NCBI GenBank assembly: GCA_023954195.1
Contig: JAMLIK010000006.1
Span: 24,715-88,714 of the forward strand
Direction: 5' to 3'
Origin: Xanthobacteraceae bacterium
GTDB taxonomy: Bacteria > Pseudomonadota > Alphaproteobacteria > Rhizobiales > Xanthobacteraceae
Length of the DNA: 64,000 bases
Within the stretch, counting starts at the first letter, position 1. Every line of letters starts with the position of its first letter. A program made the translations under genes and the position numbers. Shown here piece after piece: positions 25,189-35,770 of this stretch. Below the pieces are notes generated by a model. It did no database searches. It was not told the origin of the DNA and saw only the letters and a program-made list of their open reading frames with translations.

Positions 25189-25656
25189 GTGGGCGTACAG
25201 CTTCAGCAAGCCTCGTCCGACGACGAGATGGCCCCGGTGAGCGACATCAACGTGACGCCGTTCATCGACGTCATCCTGGTGCTGCTGATTATCTTCATGG
25301 TGGCCGCGCCGCTGTCCACCGTCGACATCGCCGTCGATCTGCCGGCCTCGACCGCGACGCCGCAGCCGCGCCCCGACAAGCCGGTCTTCATCACCCTGAA
25401 AGCCGACCGCACGCTGGCGGTCGGCGAAACCCCGATCTCCCGCGCCACGCTTCCGGCCTCGCTCGCCTCGGTGACGTCGTCGGACCGCAACAAGCGGCTG
25501 TTCGTGCGCGCCGACAAGACCGTCCCCTATGGCGACGTGATGACGCTGATGAACGACATCCGCGCCGCCGGCTATCTCAAGATCGCGCTGGTCGGGCTTG
25601 AATCTCCCGGCGCGCAGGCCCCCGCCGGGACGCCATCGGCCGGGGGCGCGCAATGA
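25189..25656 (+). CDS. exbD: ExbD, TonB-system energising subunit
   Basis: A 155-residue single-span protein that forms the proton channel with ExbB. The span at about residues 24-44 ([20 protein letters not shown]) carries the essential Asp, D27. The periplasmic domain follows, ending in an Ala/Pro/Gly-rich tail. The start is GTG four bases behind exbB. The 3' end overlaps the tonB start (ATGA). Confidence 0.93.
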   Translation: MGVQLQQASSDDEMAPVSDINVTPFIDVILVLLIIFMVAAPLSTVDIAVDLPASTATPQPRPDKPVFITLKADRTLAVGETPISRATLPASLASVTSSDRNKRLFVRADKTVPYGDVMTLMNDIRAAGYLKIALVGLESPGAQAPAGTPSAGGAQ

Positions 25657-26411
25657 GCGCGGCGCGGCCTTATCGCGGCGTCACGCGGCGCGACCTGCTG
25701 CGCTGGGCCATCTGTTTCGTCGCCGTGCTGTCGCTGCACGGCGCGGTCGCCGCGGCGCTCTTGATGAGCCCGGCCGACGAAGGCGACACCTTCGACACCA
25801 CGACGGCGATCGAGGTCGACTTCACCACGGAATCGTTCCGCGAAGCCATCGCCCGCGACGTCGCGCCGGGCGAGGAGCAGATGCAGACCGACGAGGCGCC
25901 GCCGCCGCAGGAGAAGGCCGAGCAGAAGACCGAGGAACAGCCCGAGCCGGAGCCGCCGCTGCCCAAGGTGGAGGAGCCTGCCGTGGCGCTGGAAACCCCT
26001 CCCGAGCAGAAGAAGGTGGAGGAGGAAAAGAAGGAGGAGAAGGAGAAGACCCCGAACGCCTCACCGCCGCTGGTCGCGGCCTCCGCCACTACCGCGCCGA
26101 CCGCCGCCGCCTCGAACAAGGCGGCGCTGGTGAGCTGGAAGCGCCGGCTGGCGCTGCATCTGCAACGCAACAAGCGCTACCCGCACGACGCCCAGGTTCG
26201 CCGCGAGTCCGGCACCGCGCGCGTCGCCTTCGTGGTCGATCGCCACGGTCACATCAAATCCAGCAGGATCGTGAAGGGCAGCGGCTCGCCGGCGCTCGAC
26301 CGCGAGACGCTCGAACTCCTGCAACGCGCCCAGCCGCTGCCGACGCCGCCGGCCGATGTCGGCGGCGCGCAGTTCGCCTTCACGGTGCCGATCCTGTTCG
26401 AACTGAAATGA
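25653..26411 (+). CDS. tonB: TonB
   Basis: A 252-residue energy transducer. The N-terminal span (residues 17-38, [19 protein letters not shown]) keeps the functional His (H29). A Glu/Pro/Lys-rich periplasmic spacer runs to about residue 140 (EPEPPLP, then a Lys/Glu-rich run that is probably helical). The C-terminal domain (about 160-252) has [23 protein letters not shown] and [14 protein letters not shown], the usual receptor-binding fold. Both ends overlap neighbours by ATGA, with exbD before and the SecA-like gene after. Confidence 0.93.
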   Translation: MSAARPYRGVTRRDLLRWAICFVAVLSLHGAVAAALLMSPADEGDTFDTTTAIEVDFTTESFREAIARDVAPGEEQMQTDEAPPPQEKAEQKTEEQPEPEPPLPKVEEPAVALETPPEQKKVEEEKKEEKEKTPNASPPLVAASATTAPTAAASNKAALVSWKRRLALHLQRNKRYPHDAQVRRESGTARVAFVVDRHGHIKSSRIVKGSGSPALDRETLELLQRAQPLPTPPADVGGAQFAFTVPILFELK

Positions 26412-28837
26412 TTCCGCGTCTGGCGCGGCGCGCGCTGGATTTCGCGGCACGCCGCAGACTCGCGCGCCACGACGCCGCCGCGCGCCGGATTCTGGCGCTG
26501 GAATCGAGCCGGCGGCAACTTTCCGACGCCGCGCTGCGCCAGCTTGCCGGCGAATTGCAGCGGCGGGCGCGCACCGGCGCCGCGCTCGATCAAATCAGGA
26601 CCGACGTCTTCGCGCTGGTCCGCGAGGCGGCGCGCCGCGCGCTCGGCGAACATCCGGTGCCCGCGCAACTGATCGGCGCGCTGGCGCTGCATGAGGGCCA
26701 GATCGTCGAGATGAAAACCGGCGAGGGCAAGACGCTGACCGCCGCCCTGGTCTGCGCGCTCAACGCCATGACCGGACACGGCGTCCACATCGCCACCCCC
26801 AACGATTATCTCGCCCGGCGCGATGCCGACTGGATGCGGCCGGTCTACGACCTGCTCGGCCTGAGTTGCGGCGTCATCACCCCGGACATGGACGACGACG
26901 CGCGGCGCGACGCCTACCGCTGCGACCTCACCTATGGCGTCGCCAGCGAATTCGCCTTCGACCATCTGCGCGACAACATGAAGTTCGCCGCCGCGGAGAC
27001 CGTGCAGCGCGGCCATGCCTTCGCATTGATCGACGAGGCCGACGCCATCCTGATCGACGAGGCCGGGATGCCGCTGGCGCTGTTCGGCCCGCTCGGCGAT
27101 CAGTCAGCCTTCTATCAGGCCATCGACGCCGTCATCGCGGCGTTGCGGCCGGTCCACCACGACCTCGACCACCGGCGGCGCGTCACGCTGACCGAGGCGG
27201 GATATGGCGAGGTCGAGCGGGGGTTGCGCCGACGCGGCCTGTTGGCGGAGCCGGCCACGCTGCACGACATCGCGTCGATCGCGCTGCTGCATCATGTCGT
27301 GCAGGCGTTGCGCGCCCATGTCGTGCTGGCGCGCGACCGCGACTACGTCGTGCAGGAGGGCCGCGTGGTCATCGTCGATGCGCTGACCGGACGGCCGATG
27401 CCGGGGCGGCGCTACGACGAGGGGCTGCATCAGGCGCTGGAGGCCAAGGAAGGCTGCGCCATCGGCGAGGAAACCCGCACGCTGGCCGCGATCACCTTCC
27501 AGAGCTATTTTCGCCGCTACGCGCGGCTCGCGGGCATGTCCGGCACCGCGATGGCCGACGCCGCGGAATATCGCGAGGTCTACGATCTCGACGTCGTCGC
27601 CGTGCCGCCGCATCGTCCGCCGATCCGGATCGACCAGGCCGTGCTCCACCCGACCGCCGCCGCCAAGCGCGCGGCGATCCTGCGCGAGGCCGAAGCCGCG
27701 CACGCGCGCGGCCAGCCGGTGCTGATCGGCGCGCCGTCGATCGAACAGTCCGAGGCGCTGGCTTCGATGCTTGAGCGCCACGGCTGGCGGCAGCGCGGCG
27801 CGGCCGCGGACCACGACGCGGCGGCAAAGACCTTCGCGCTGCTCAACGCCCGGCATCATGCCCGCGAGGCGCAGATCATCGCCGGCGCCGGCGCGCCCGG
27901 CGCGGTGACGATCGCCACCGCGATGGCCGGGCGCGGCACCGACATCAGGCTCGGCGGCGAGCACGCCGACGACGCCGCGCGCGACGCGGTGACGGCCGCC
28001 GGCGGACTTCTGGTGATCGGCACCACCCATCACGACATCGGTCGGCTCGACCAGCAATTGCGCGGCCGCGCCGGGCGGCAGGGCGATCCCGGCCGGGCGA
28101 TCTTCCACGCCTCGCTTGAGGACGACTTCCTCGCCACGGCCGGGATCCGCGCGCCCGGCTCCGCGCCGGACGGCCCCCTGCCGCCAGCGGTCGCCACACG
28201 CCTGGTCCGGGCGGCGCAGCGGCGGCACGAAATTCGCGACCTCGACCGCCGGCTCGGCCTGCTGCGCTTCGACGCCGTCATCCAGCGCCAATACAATACG
28301 CTGTACGAGATGCGGCGCGGCATCCGCGACGGCGCCGATCCGCTGGCGGCGGCGCGGCGGCTGCGTCATCAGACCATCGACGATCTGGTCGCGCGGTTCG
28401 CGCCGCCGGACGCGCGCCCCGGCGAGCCCTGGGACATCACCGGACTGGACCGCGCGATCCGCGCCATCCTAACGCTGGCGGTCGATCTCGCGCCGCTGTC
28501 GGCGCACCGCGCGGCAGCCTCGGAGGCACTCCGGCAAACGATCGTCGCGATGGCCGACCGCTGGATGGAACGCAAGCGCGCCGCCATCGGCGACGCCACG
28601 CTCGGCGACATCCTGCGCCGCGTGATGATGGCCCTGATCGACCAGTCATGGTCCGAGCAACTCGACCGCCTCGACCATCTCAAGCGCCGCATCGGCGACC
28701 GCCGGCTGCCGCCGCACAAGGTGACCGCCGAATTCCAGCTCGAAGCCTTCGCGCTGTTCGAGAGCACGCTGGTCGATTTCCGCCACCAGGTGACGGCCCA
28801 CGCGATGCGCGTCGGCATCGACCCGGCCGCGCGTTGA
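26408..28837 (+). CDS. SecA-like preprotein translocase ATPase (accessory paralogue) coupled to tonB
   Basis: An 809-residue SecA homologue. DEAD motor motifs are intact: TGEGKT (104-109), [16 protein letters not shown] (176-191), [13 protein letters not shown] (207-219), [11 protein letters not shown] and [11 protein letters not shown]. The preprotein cross-linking region and the C-terminal helical scaffold (ending in [13 protein letters not shown]) are recognisable. It is about 100 residues shorter than housekeeping SecA and lacks the C-terminal Cys/His zinc motif that binds SecB. The ATG overlaps the tonB stop (ATGA), so it is translated with the TonB complex. SecA genes normally stand alone, so this is probably a second, dedicated SecA; its cargo is unknown. 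The next 319 bp hold only a repeat and a promoter region. Confidence 0.88.
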   Translation: MIPRLARRALDFAARRRLARHDAAARRILALESSRRQLSDAALRQLAGELQRRARTGAALDQIRTDVFALVREAARRALGEHPVPAQLIGALALHEGQIVEMKTGEGKTLTAALVCALNAMTGHGVHIATPNDYLARRDADWMRPVYDLLGLSCGVITPDMDDDARRDAYRCDLTYGVASEFAFDHLRDNMKFAAAETVQRGHAFALIDEADAILIDEAGMPLALFGPLGDQSAFYQAIDAVIAALRPVHHDLDHRRRVTLTEAGYGEVERGLRRRGLLAEPATLHDIASIALLHHVVQALRAHVVLARDRDYVVQEGRVVIVDALTGRPMPGRRYDEGLHQALEAKEGCAIGEETRTLAAITFQSYFRRYARLAGMSGTAMADAAEYREVYDLDVVAVPPHRPPIRIDQAVLHPTAAAKRAAILREAEAAHARGQPVLIGAPSIEQSEALASMLERHGWRQRGAAADHDAAAKTFALLNARHHAREAQIIAGAGAPGAVTIATAMAGRGTDIRLGGEHADDAARDAVTAAGGLLVIGTTHHDIGRLDQQLRGRAGRQGDPGRAIFHASLEDDFLATAGIRAPGSAPDGPLPPAVATRLVRAAQRRHEIRDLDRRLGLLRFDAVIQRQYNTLYEMRRGIRDGADPLAAARRLRHQTIDDLVARFAPPDARPGEPWDITGLDRAIRAILTLAVDLAPLSAHRAAASEALRQTIVAMADRWMERKRAAIGDATLGDILRRVMMALIDQSWSEQLDRLDHLKRRIGDRRLPPHKVTAEFQLEAFALFESTLVDFRHQVTAHAMRVGIDPAAR

Positions 28838-28885
28838 GCGCCTGACCGGAAATTCGCTTTGCGCGCGGACTGACAATGCGGCGAT

Positions 28886-29008
28886 CGTCGTCCCCGCGCA
28901 GGCGGGGACCCAGACTCCGCAGCGGTTCGGCTCAATCCATCCGGGTCGAGGTCACTCAACAATAGCCGACGCCAGGGGTTATGGGTCCTCGCCTGCGCGA
29001 GGGCGACG
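28886..29008. repeat. Dispersed palindromic repeat (family A, copy 2)
   Basis: Arms CGTCGTCCCCGCGCAGGCGG and its diverged mirror ending GCGAGGGCGACG. Similarity to copy 3 continues outside the arms: GCCTGACCG then AAATTCG upstream (from about 28841) and TGATCCTC downstream, so the full unit is nearer 170 bp. It fills the gap between the SecA-like gene and the thiamine-diphosphate enzyme. Confidence 0.8.
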
Positions 29009-29156
29009 CAGAGAATACCTGATCCTCCGTTCGACATTGCGAGGCCGCTTCTTGAGGCCCACGCGAACTCAACGCGACAAGTCCCTTGCATCCGGCGCGC
29101 GCTTTATAGCAAGTATCCGCCAAATCATCCCCGCGTCCGAACGATTGGAACGGATC

Positions 29157-30779
29157 ATGACTTCGACTTCCGGCGGCGAGGCGATCGTCAACGGCCTGGT
29201 CGCGCACGGCGTCGACACCGTGTTCGGCCTGCCCGGCGCACAGATTTACGGCCTGTTCGATGCCTTTCAGCAAGCCCAGTTGAAGGTCATCGGCGCGCGG
29301 CACGAGCAGACCTGCGGCTACATGGCCTTCGGCTATGCGCGCGCCAGCGGACGGCCCGGCGTGTTCAGCGTGGTCCCCGGCCCCGGCGTGCTCAATGCCG
29401 GCGCGGCGCTGTTGACCGCCTTCGGCTGCAACGAGCCGGTGCTGTGCCTGACCGGGCAGGTCCCGACGCCGTTCCTCGATCGCGGACGCGGCCATCTGCA
29501 TGAAATGCCGAACCAGCTCGCGACGCTGCGCAGCTTCGTCAAATGGGCGGAGCGGATCGAATATCCCGGCGTTGCTCCGGCGCTGGTGGCGCGCGCGTTC
29601 CAGGAGATGCAGTCGGGACGGCCCGGCCCGGCGGCGCTGGAAATGCCGTGGGATGTCTTCACCCAGCGCGCCGAGGTCGAATCCGTCGCGCCGTTCGATC
29701 CGCTGCCGCCGCCGCGCCCCGATGGCGACCGCGTCAAGGCGGCGGCGGAGCGGATCGCCGCGAGCCGCGCCCCGATGATCTTCGTCGGCCGAGGCGCGAT
29801 CCACGCCGGCGCGGAGATCCTCGAACTGGCGGAAGCGCTCGACGCCCCGGTGGTGGCGTTCCGCAGCGGCCGCGGCATCGTCAGCAATGACCACGAGCTC
29901 GGCCTGACCATGGCGGCGGCCTATGAGTTGTGGCCGCAAACCGATCTGATGATCGGCATCGGCACCCGCATGGAATTGCCGACCTGGCGCTGGTCATACC
30001 GTCCCGAGGGCCAGCAATCGATCCGCATCGACATCGACCCGGCGGAAATGCGCCGCTTCGCGCCCGACACCGCCATCATCGCCGACGCCCGCGAGGGCAC
30101 AAGCGACCTGCTCGCCGCCGTACAGCGGCGCGGCTTCACCCGCCAGCCGGGACGCCGCGAGGCGATCCGCGCGGCGTCGGCCTCGGCATTGCGGCAAATT
30201 CAGGCGATCCAGCCGCAGATGTCGTATCTCAACATTCTGCGCGAGGTGCTCCCCGCTGACGCCATCGTCACCGACGAATTGTCGCAGGTCGGCTTCGCCT
30301 CGTGGTACGGCTTCCCGGTCTATCAGCCGCGCACCTTCATCAGCTCCGGCTATCAGGGTACGTTGGGCGCCGGCTTCCCCACCGCGCTCGGCGCCAAGAT
30401 CGCCTGCCCGGATCGGCCGGTGGTGGCCATCACCGGCGACGGCGGCTTCATGTTCGCGGCGCAGGAATTGGCGACCGCCGTGCAGTTCAAGATCGGCGTG
30501 GTCACGCTGGTGTTCAACAACAACGCTTACGGCAACGTCCGCCGCGACCAGTTACAGGGGTTCGACGGCCGCGTCGTCGCCTCCGATCTGGTCAACCCGG
30601 ATTTCGTCAGGCTGGCGGAATCCTTCGGGGTCGGCGCCGCCCGCGTCTCCACGCCGGAGGCGTTCCGCCCGGCGCTCGAACGCGCGCTGGCGGACGGCGG
30701 ACCGTATCTGATCGAGATCGAGGTGCCGACCGATTCCGAGGTCAGCCCCTGGGCCTTCATTCACCGGCAGAAGCCGTGA
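29157..30779 (+). CDS. Thiamine-diphosphate-dependent enzyme (acetolactate synthase-like family)
   Basis: A 540-residue cytosolic enzyme of the TPP_enzyme_N/M/C layout. The catalytic Glu of the N-domain is E50 in GARHEQTCGYMAFGYARASG. The central domain begins near residue 190 (PMIFVGRGAIHAGAEI), and the TPP/Mg motif is TGDGGFMFAAQELA with the Asn-rich end VFNNNAYGN. No ribosome site stronger than GGAACGGATC precedes the ATG. It could be a 2-oxo-acid decarboxylase or carboligase; homologues are usually only called TPP-binding proteins. It lies 97 bp before a five-gene importer, so it probably acts on the imported compound. Confidence 0.88.
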   Translation: MTSTSGGEAIVNGLVAHGVDTVFGLPGAQIYGLFDAFQQAQLKVIGARHEQTCGYMAFGYARASGRPGVFSVVPGPGVLNAGAALLTAFGCNEPVLCLTGQVPTPFLDRGRGHLHEMPNQLATLRSFVKWAERIEYPGVAPALVARAFQEMQSGRPGPAALEMPWDVFTQRAEVESVAPFDPLPPPRPDGDRVKAAAERIAASRAPMIFVGRGAIHAGAEILELAEALDAPVVAFRSGRGIVSNDHELGLTMAAAYELWPQTDLMIGIGTRMELPTWRWSYRPEGQQSIRIDIDPAEMRRFAPDTAIIADAREGTSDLLAAVQRRGFTRQPGRREAIRAASASALRQIQAIQPQMSYLNILREVLPADAIVTDELSQVGFASWYGFPVYQPRTFISSGYQGTLGAGFPTALGAKIACPDRPVVAITGDGGFMFAAQELATAVQFKIGVVTLVFNNNAYGNVRRDQLQGFDGRVVASDLVNPDFVRLAESFGVGAARVSTPEAFRPALERALADGGPYLIEIEVPTDSEVSPWAFIHRQKP

Positions 30780-30876
30780 CGGCTTGTGATCGCGCCGCCG
30801 CCACGCGATAATCAGCCCATGGCGTAACGATCAGGGCCGCGACCGGTTCAACGGCGGGCATCCAGGAGAGACAGAC

Positions 30877-32115
30877 ATGCCGAACGATCATTTCACACTC
30901 AGCCGTCGCCGCGTGCTCGCGGGCGGCGTCGCCGGCGCGGCGCTGCTGGCCGCGCCGGGGATCGTCCGGGCCCAGGCCAAGACCCTGAAGATCGCGGTGC
31001 TGCTGCCGCAGTCCGGCTATCTCGCCCAGGCCGGCCAAAGCTGCCATCGCGGCGCGCTGGTCGCGCCGCAGGTGCTGGCGGACCTCGGCTACAAGGTCGA
31101 GCTGATGCACATCGACATGGAGTCGAATCCCGACGTCGCCCGCACCCAGACCGAACGCGCCATCAACGAGGGGGCGCACTGCATCGTCGGCGCGTTCGAT
31201 TCCGCCGGCACGCTGGCCATCGCGCAGGTTTGCGAGCAGCGCCAGGTGCCGCTGGTGGTGAACATCGCCGCAGCCCCGCAACTGACCGAGCAGGGCTACA
31301 AATATCTGGTCCGCAATTTCCCGACCGGAGGCGCGCTGGTCAAGAACGGCTTGCACCAGATTCAGGCGATCATCGACGCCACCAAGATCGCGCCCAAGAC
31401 CGCCGTATTCCTGCACGCCAACGATAATTTCGGCATGGCGCAACGCAAGGGCATGGACGCCCTGTTCCCCACCGCGGGGCTGCCGTTCAAGCTGCTGGAA
31501 TCGATCGCCTACGATCCGAAGGCGCAGGATCTTTCCGTCGAGGTCACCAAGATTCGCGGGCTCAATCCCGACCTCCTGCTGGTGGTGACGCGCGCCGCCG
31601 ACGCCATCAAACTGGTGCGCGACACCGTGCGGCAAAAATTTCAGCCGATGGCGATCATCTCGCCGGGCGCGCCCGGCCTCTATGACGAGGAATTCTACAA
31701 GGCGCTCGGCCCGCTGGCCGATTACCACATCGACATGCTGCCGTGGGCCAACCCGAAGTCCAAGATCACCCAGGCGCTGGAAGCCGCCTTCACCAAGGCG
31801 CAGCCGAAATTCCGCTTCGCCGTCGAATGCTTCAACGTCGGCTTCACCTTCGACGCGCTGATGGTCGCGGGCAACGCCTTCCAGCGCGCCGGCACCACCG
31901 ACGGGCCGACGCTGATGAAGGCCCTGCGGGAGACCAACCTGGTCGATCACACCATGATCGGCGGACCGATCAAGTTCGACGCCAAGGGCCAGAACACCGA
32001 CATTCCCTCGGCCAGCGTGCAGAACCGCAACCAGACCCCGACCGTGGTGCTGCCCGCCGAGGTCGCGACCATGACCCCGGTGCTGCCGATGCCGCCGTGG
32101 CAGGGCCGCAAATGA
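30877..32115 (+). CDS. livJ: ABC transporter substrate-binding protein with Tat signal (branched-chain amino acid type)
   Basis: A 412-residue periplasmic binding protein. The signal is twin-arginine type: S9-R10-R11-R12-V13-L14 followed by a hydrophobic stretch and cleavage near IVRAQA (about residue 33). AGGAG precedes the ATG. The mature start LKIAVLLPQSGYLAQAGQS is the ligand-site strand of the LivJ family. It belongs to the importer genes that follow, but a family A repeat of about 190 bp separates it from livH. Export in the folded state hints at a cofactor or fast folding. Ligand unknown. Confidence 0.9.
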   Translation: MPNDHFTLSRRRVLAGGVAGAALLAAPGIVRAQAKTLKIAVLLPQSGYLAQAGQSCHRGALVAPQVLADLGYKVELMHIDMESNPDVARTQTERAINEGAHCIVGAFDSAGTLAIAQVCEQRQVPLVVNIAAAPQLTEQGYKYLVRNFPTGGALVKNGLHQIQAIIDATKIAPKTAVFLHANDNFGMAQRKGMDALFPTAGLPFKLLESIAYDPKAQDLSVEVTKIRGLNPDLLLVVTRAADAIKLVRDTVRQKFQPMAIISPGAPGLYDEEFYKALGPLADYHIDMLPWANPKSKITQALEAAFTKAQPKFRFAVECFNVGFTFDALMVAGNAFQRAGTTDGPTLMKALRETNLVDHTMIGGPIKFDAKGQNTDIPSASVQNRNQTPTVVLPAEVATMTPVLPMPPWQGRK

Positions 32116-32182
32116 TCTGATGCGATTGATCTGAGAGCCTGACCGTAAATTCGTTTCGCGGTCGGGTTTCCAATCCGAAAAT

Positions 32183-32303
32183 CGTCGTCCCCGCGCAGGC
32201 GGGGACCTATACGCCGCAGCGGTTCGGCTCATTGAGTTGAGGCGAAATCGTCCATAATCACGAATGCCACGGGCTATGGGTCCTCGCCTGCGCGGGGACG
32301 ACG
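32183..32303. repeat. Dispersed palindromic repeat (family A, copy 3), inside an operon
   Basis: Left arm CGTCGTCCCCGCGCAGGCGG and right arm ending GCGCGGGGACGACG. Flanks resemble those of copy 2 (GCCTGACCG/AAATTCG before, TTGATCCTC after). It lies between the binding-protein gene and the first permease gene of the same transporter; the 314-bp gap has no other feature than this and the livH ribosome site. Confidence 0.8.
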
Positions 32304-32429
32304 CCGGGATTTTTGATCCTCGATGCACCATTTCACGCCAGATTCTGACGACCTCGCTCGTCGATCAACGGAAATCTCGCGCGGCGCGCGAGGCTTCCGC
32401 CGTCCATCCCCGATCGGCCGGAGTTTCGC

Positions 32430-33296
32430 ATGACGGCGATCACCTTGAATATCATCGTTCAGGGGATTCTCACCGGGCTGGTCTACGGCCTGATGGCGCT
32501 CGGCCTGTCGGTGATTTTCGGCGTCATGCGGGTGGTCAATTTCGCCCATGGCGAGTTCACCGTGGTGGCGATGTACGCGGCGTTCCTGCTGTTCGACATG
32601 CTGGGCGTGTCGCCGCTATTGTCGCTATTGCCGATCGCCGCGGCGTTCTTCTTTCTCGGCTATGTGCTGCAACGCGCGCTGGTCGAGCCGTTCATCAGCC
32701 GCGCCGAGCACGAGCAGTTCATCCTGCTGGTCGGCCTCGCCACCGTGGTCGTCAACGGCCTGCTGCTGATCTTCGGCCCCGACGCGCACCCCATCAACCT
32801 GCCCTACTCGTTCGACAGCTACACCATCGGCCCGATGTTCATCGACAAGGTGCGGGTGTTCGCGGCGCTCGGCGCGCTGGCGATCTGCGTCGCGCTGTTC
32901 CTGTTCTTCCGCTACACCCGCACCGGCACCGCGATCCGCGCCTGCGCCGACAACCTGACCGGCGCGGGCGTGGTCGGGCTCAACGTCAAGCAGCTCTACG
33001 CCGTGACGTTCGGGCTGGGCTTCGCCTGCATCGGCGCCGCCGGCACGCTGATGGCGACCATCGCCGACGCCTCGCCGGGGCTGGCCCCGGCCTACACGCT
33101 GCTGGCCTTCGTCATCGTCATCATCGGCGGGCTGGGCTCGATGGCGGGCGCGCTGGTCGGCGGCGTCCTGATCGGCATTTCCGAGGCGCTCGCCGGGTTC
33201 TACATCCAGCCGTCGATGAAAAGCATGTTCTCCTTCGCGCTGTTAATCATCGTTCTGGTGCTGCGCCCGCAGGGCCTGATGGGGCGGCGGCTATGA
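32430..33296 (+). CDS. livH: Branched-chain amino acid-type ABC permease (LivH)
   Basis: A 288-residue inner-membrane permease with about eight spans. GLVYGLMALGLSVIFGVMRV near the N-terminus and the coupling loop GTAIRACADNLTGAGVVGLN are diagnostic of LivH; the C-terminal IIIGGLGSMAGALVGGVLIG is also typical. GGAG precedes the ATG at 32430. The end overlaps livM (ATGA). Confidence 0.93.
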   Translation: MTAITLNIIVQGILTGLVYGLMALGLSVIFGVMRVVNFAHGEFTVVAMYAAFLLFDMLGVSPLLSLLPIAAAFFFLGYVLQRALVEPFISRAEHEQFILLVGLATVVVNGLLLIFGPDAHPINLPYSFDSYTIGPMFIDKVRVFAALGALAICVALFLFFRYTRTGTAIRACADNLTGAGVVGLNVKQLYAVTFGLGFACIGAAGTLMATIADASPGLAPAYTLLAFVIVIIGGLGSMAGALVGGVLIGISEALAGFYIQPSMKSMFSFALLIIVLVLRPQGLMGRRL

Positions 33297-34293
33297 CCGA
33301 CATCTGGCAGCGCCTGCCCACGCGCGGAAAAATCCTCTGTCTCGTCCTGCTGGCGGCGGCGATCGCCGCGCCGCTGGTCGCCGACCGCTATCTGCTGTCG
33401 GTGCTGATCCTGGTGTTCTACTTCGCCTATCTCGGGCAGGCGTGGAATCTGCTGATGGGCTTCGCCGGGCAACTCTCGCTCGGCCACGCGCTCTATCTCG
33501 GGCTCGGCGCCTACACCGCGACCGCGCTGTGGACGCTGTTCGGCATCGGCCCGTGGATCGGCGTCTTCGTCGCCATTCCGGTGGCCGCCGCCGCCGGCAT
33601 GGTGGTCGGCTGGCTCGGCTGGCGCTTCGCCATCGAGGGCGTCTATTTCGCGCTGCTGACCATCGCGTTCGCCGAATTCACCCGCATCGGCTTCGACCAT
33701 CTGCAAATCACCGGCGCCTCGGCCGGGATGTTCCTGTCGGTCAACAGCCCCGGCTCCGACAAATGGTGGAATCTCGGCGGCGGCCCGCTTTTGTATTATT
33801 ATCTCGCCTTCATACTCGCCGCCGCGGCGACGCTGCTGGTGGCGCGGCTGCGCCGGTCGCCGCTCGGCTATCGCTGGCTCGCGGTGCGCGAGGATCCGGA
33901 AGCCGCGCGGGCCGCCGGCATCGACATCTTCCGCGCCAAGATGATCGCGATGCTGATTTCCGCCGGCATGACCGCGGTCGGCGGCGTGTTCTACGGCTTC
34001 TATTATCGCAACCTGTTTCCGTCGCAGGTGTTCGACATCGGCCGCTCGATCGAGATCATCATGGCGCCGATCATCGGCGGACTCGGCACCGTGTTCGGGC
34101 CGGTCGTGGGCGCCGTCCTGCTGACGCCGCTGGGGGAGAGCCTCACCGCGCTGATGCAGCACTTCGGCGTCAACACACCGGGCGCCAAGTCGATCTTCTA
34201 CGGCCTGACGCTGATGGTCATCATCACGTTGCAGCCGAGCGGGGTGTGGCCGTGGCTCGCCCGCAAGCTCGGCCTCGACAACAGGCCGCGCCC

Positions 34294-34297
<4 letters not shown>
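33293..34297 (+). CDS. livM: Branched-chain amino acid-type ABC permease (LivM)
   Basis: A 334-residue inner-membrane permease, the partner of LivH, with about nine spans. LGQAWNLLMGFAGQLSLGHA and the coupling loop REDPEAARAAGIDIFRAK identify the family; IMAPIIGGLGTVFGPVVGAV closes the pore segment. It overlaps livH and livG by four bases each (ATGA), so the genes are translationally coupled. Confidence 0.93.
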
Positions 34298-35051
<754 letters not shown>

Positions 35052-35052
<1 letters not shown>

Positions 35053-35756
35053 TGCTGACCGTCGACAATCTCAGCGTCCATTACGGCGACGCCCAAGCCC
35101 TCGACGGCGTATCGCTCACCGTCGACGAAGGCGCCATCGTCGCCATCGTCGGCGCCAACGGCGCCGGCAAGACCTCGCTGATCCGCACCATCGCCGGCAT
35201 GCACCGGCCGACCGCCGGACGCATCGTGTTTGGCGGCAACGACATCGCCGGACTGCCGAGCCATCGGGTCTGCGATCTCGGCATCGGCCAGGTGGCCGAG
35301 GGGCGGCAGGTGTTCCCGTCGCTGACGGTGTCGGAAAACCTCGACATGGGCGCGATGCTGCCGCACGCGCGCCCGCATCGCGCGCAGAACCGCGAGCGCG
35401 TGCTGGCGATGTTTCCGCGCCTGTCCGAGCGCCTCGGCCAGGCGGCGGGCACGCTGTCCGGCGGCGAGCAGCAGATGCTGGCGATCGGGCGCTGCCTGAT
35501 GGGCGAGCCGAAACTCATCATGTTCGACGAGCCGTCGCTGGGCCTCGCCCCCACCGTGGTCCACGACGTGCTGAAGACCATCCGCGACCTCAACACCGGC
35601 GGCATGACCTGCGTGCTGGTGGAGCAGAACGTCGCGGTGTCGCTGAAGATCGCCACCCGCGCCTATGTGCTGGAGAACGGCCGCGTCACGCTGTCGGGCA
35701 GCGGCGCGGAACTGCTCGCGGACGAACGGGTGCGACAGGCGTATCTCGGCATCTGA
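35052..35756 (+). CDS. livF: Branched-chain amino acid-type ABC ATPase (LivF)
   Basis: A 234-residue ATPase, last gene of the importer. Walker A is GANGAGKTS, the Q-loop AEGRQVFPSLTVSEN, the signature LSGGEQQMLAIGRCLM and Walker B LIMFDEPSLGLAP, all standard for LivF. The ATG overlaps the livG stop by one base. It converges with the MocR gene, 14 bp away, with no obvious shared terminator. Confidence 0.93.
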
Positions 35757-35770
35757 CCGGCGCGAAGGCG

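Noticed and set aside
20266..32303. Regularly recurring palindromes considered as a CRISPR array
   Set aside because: Copies are kilobases apart, without spacers or cas genes; they are dispersed intergenic repeats.
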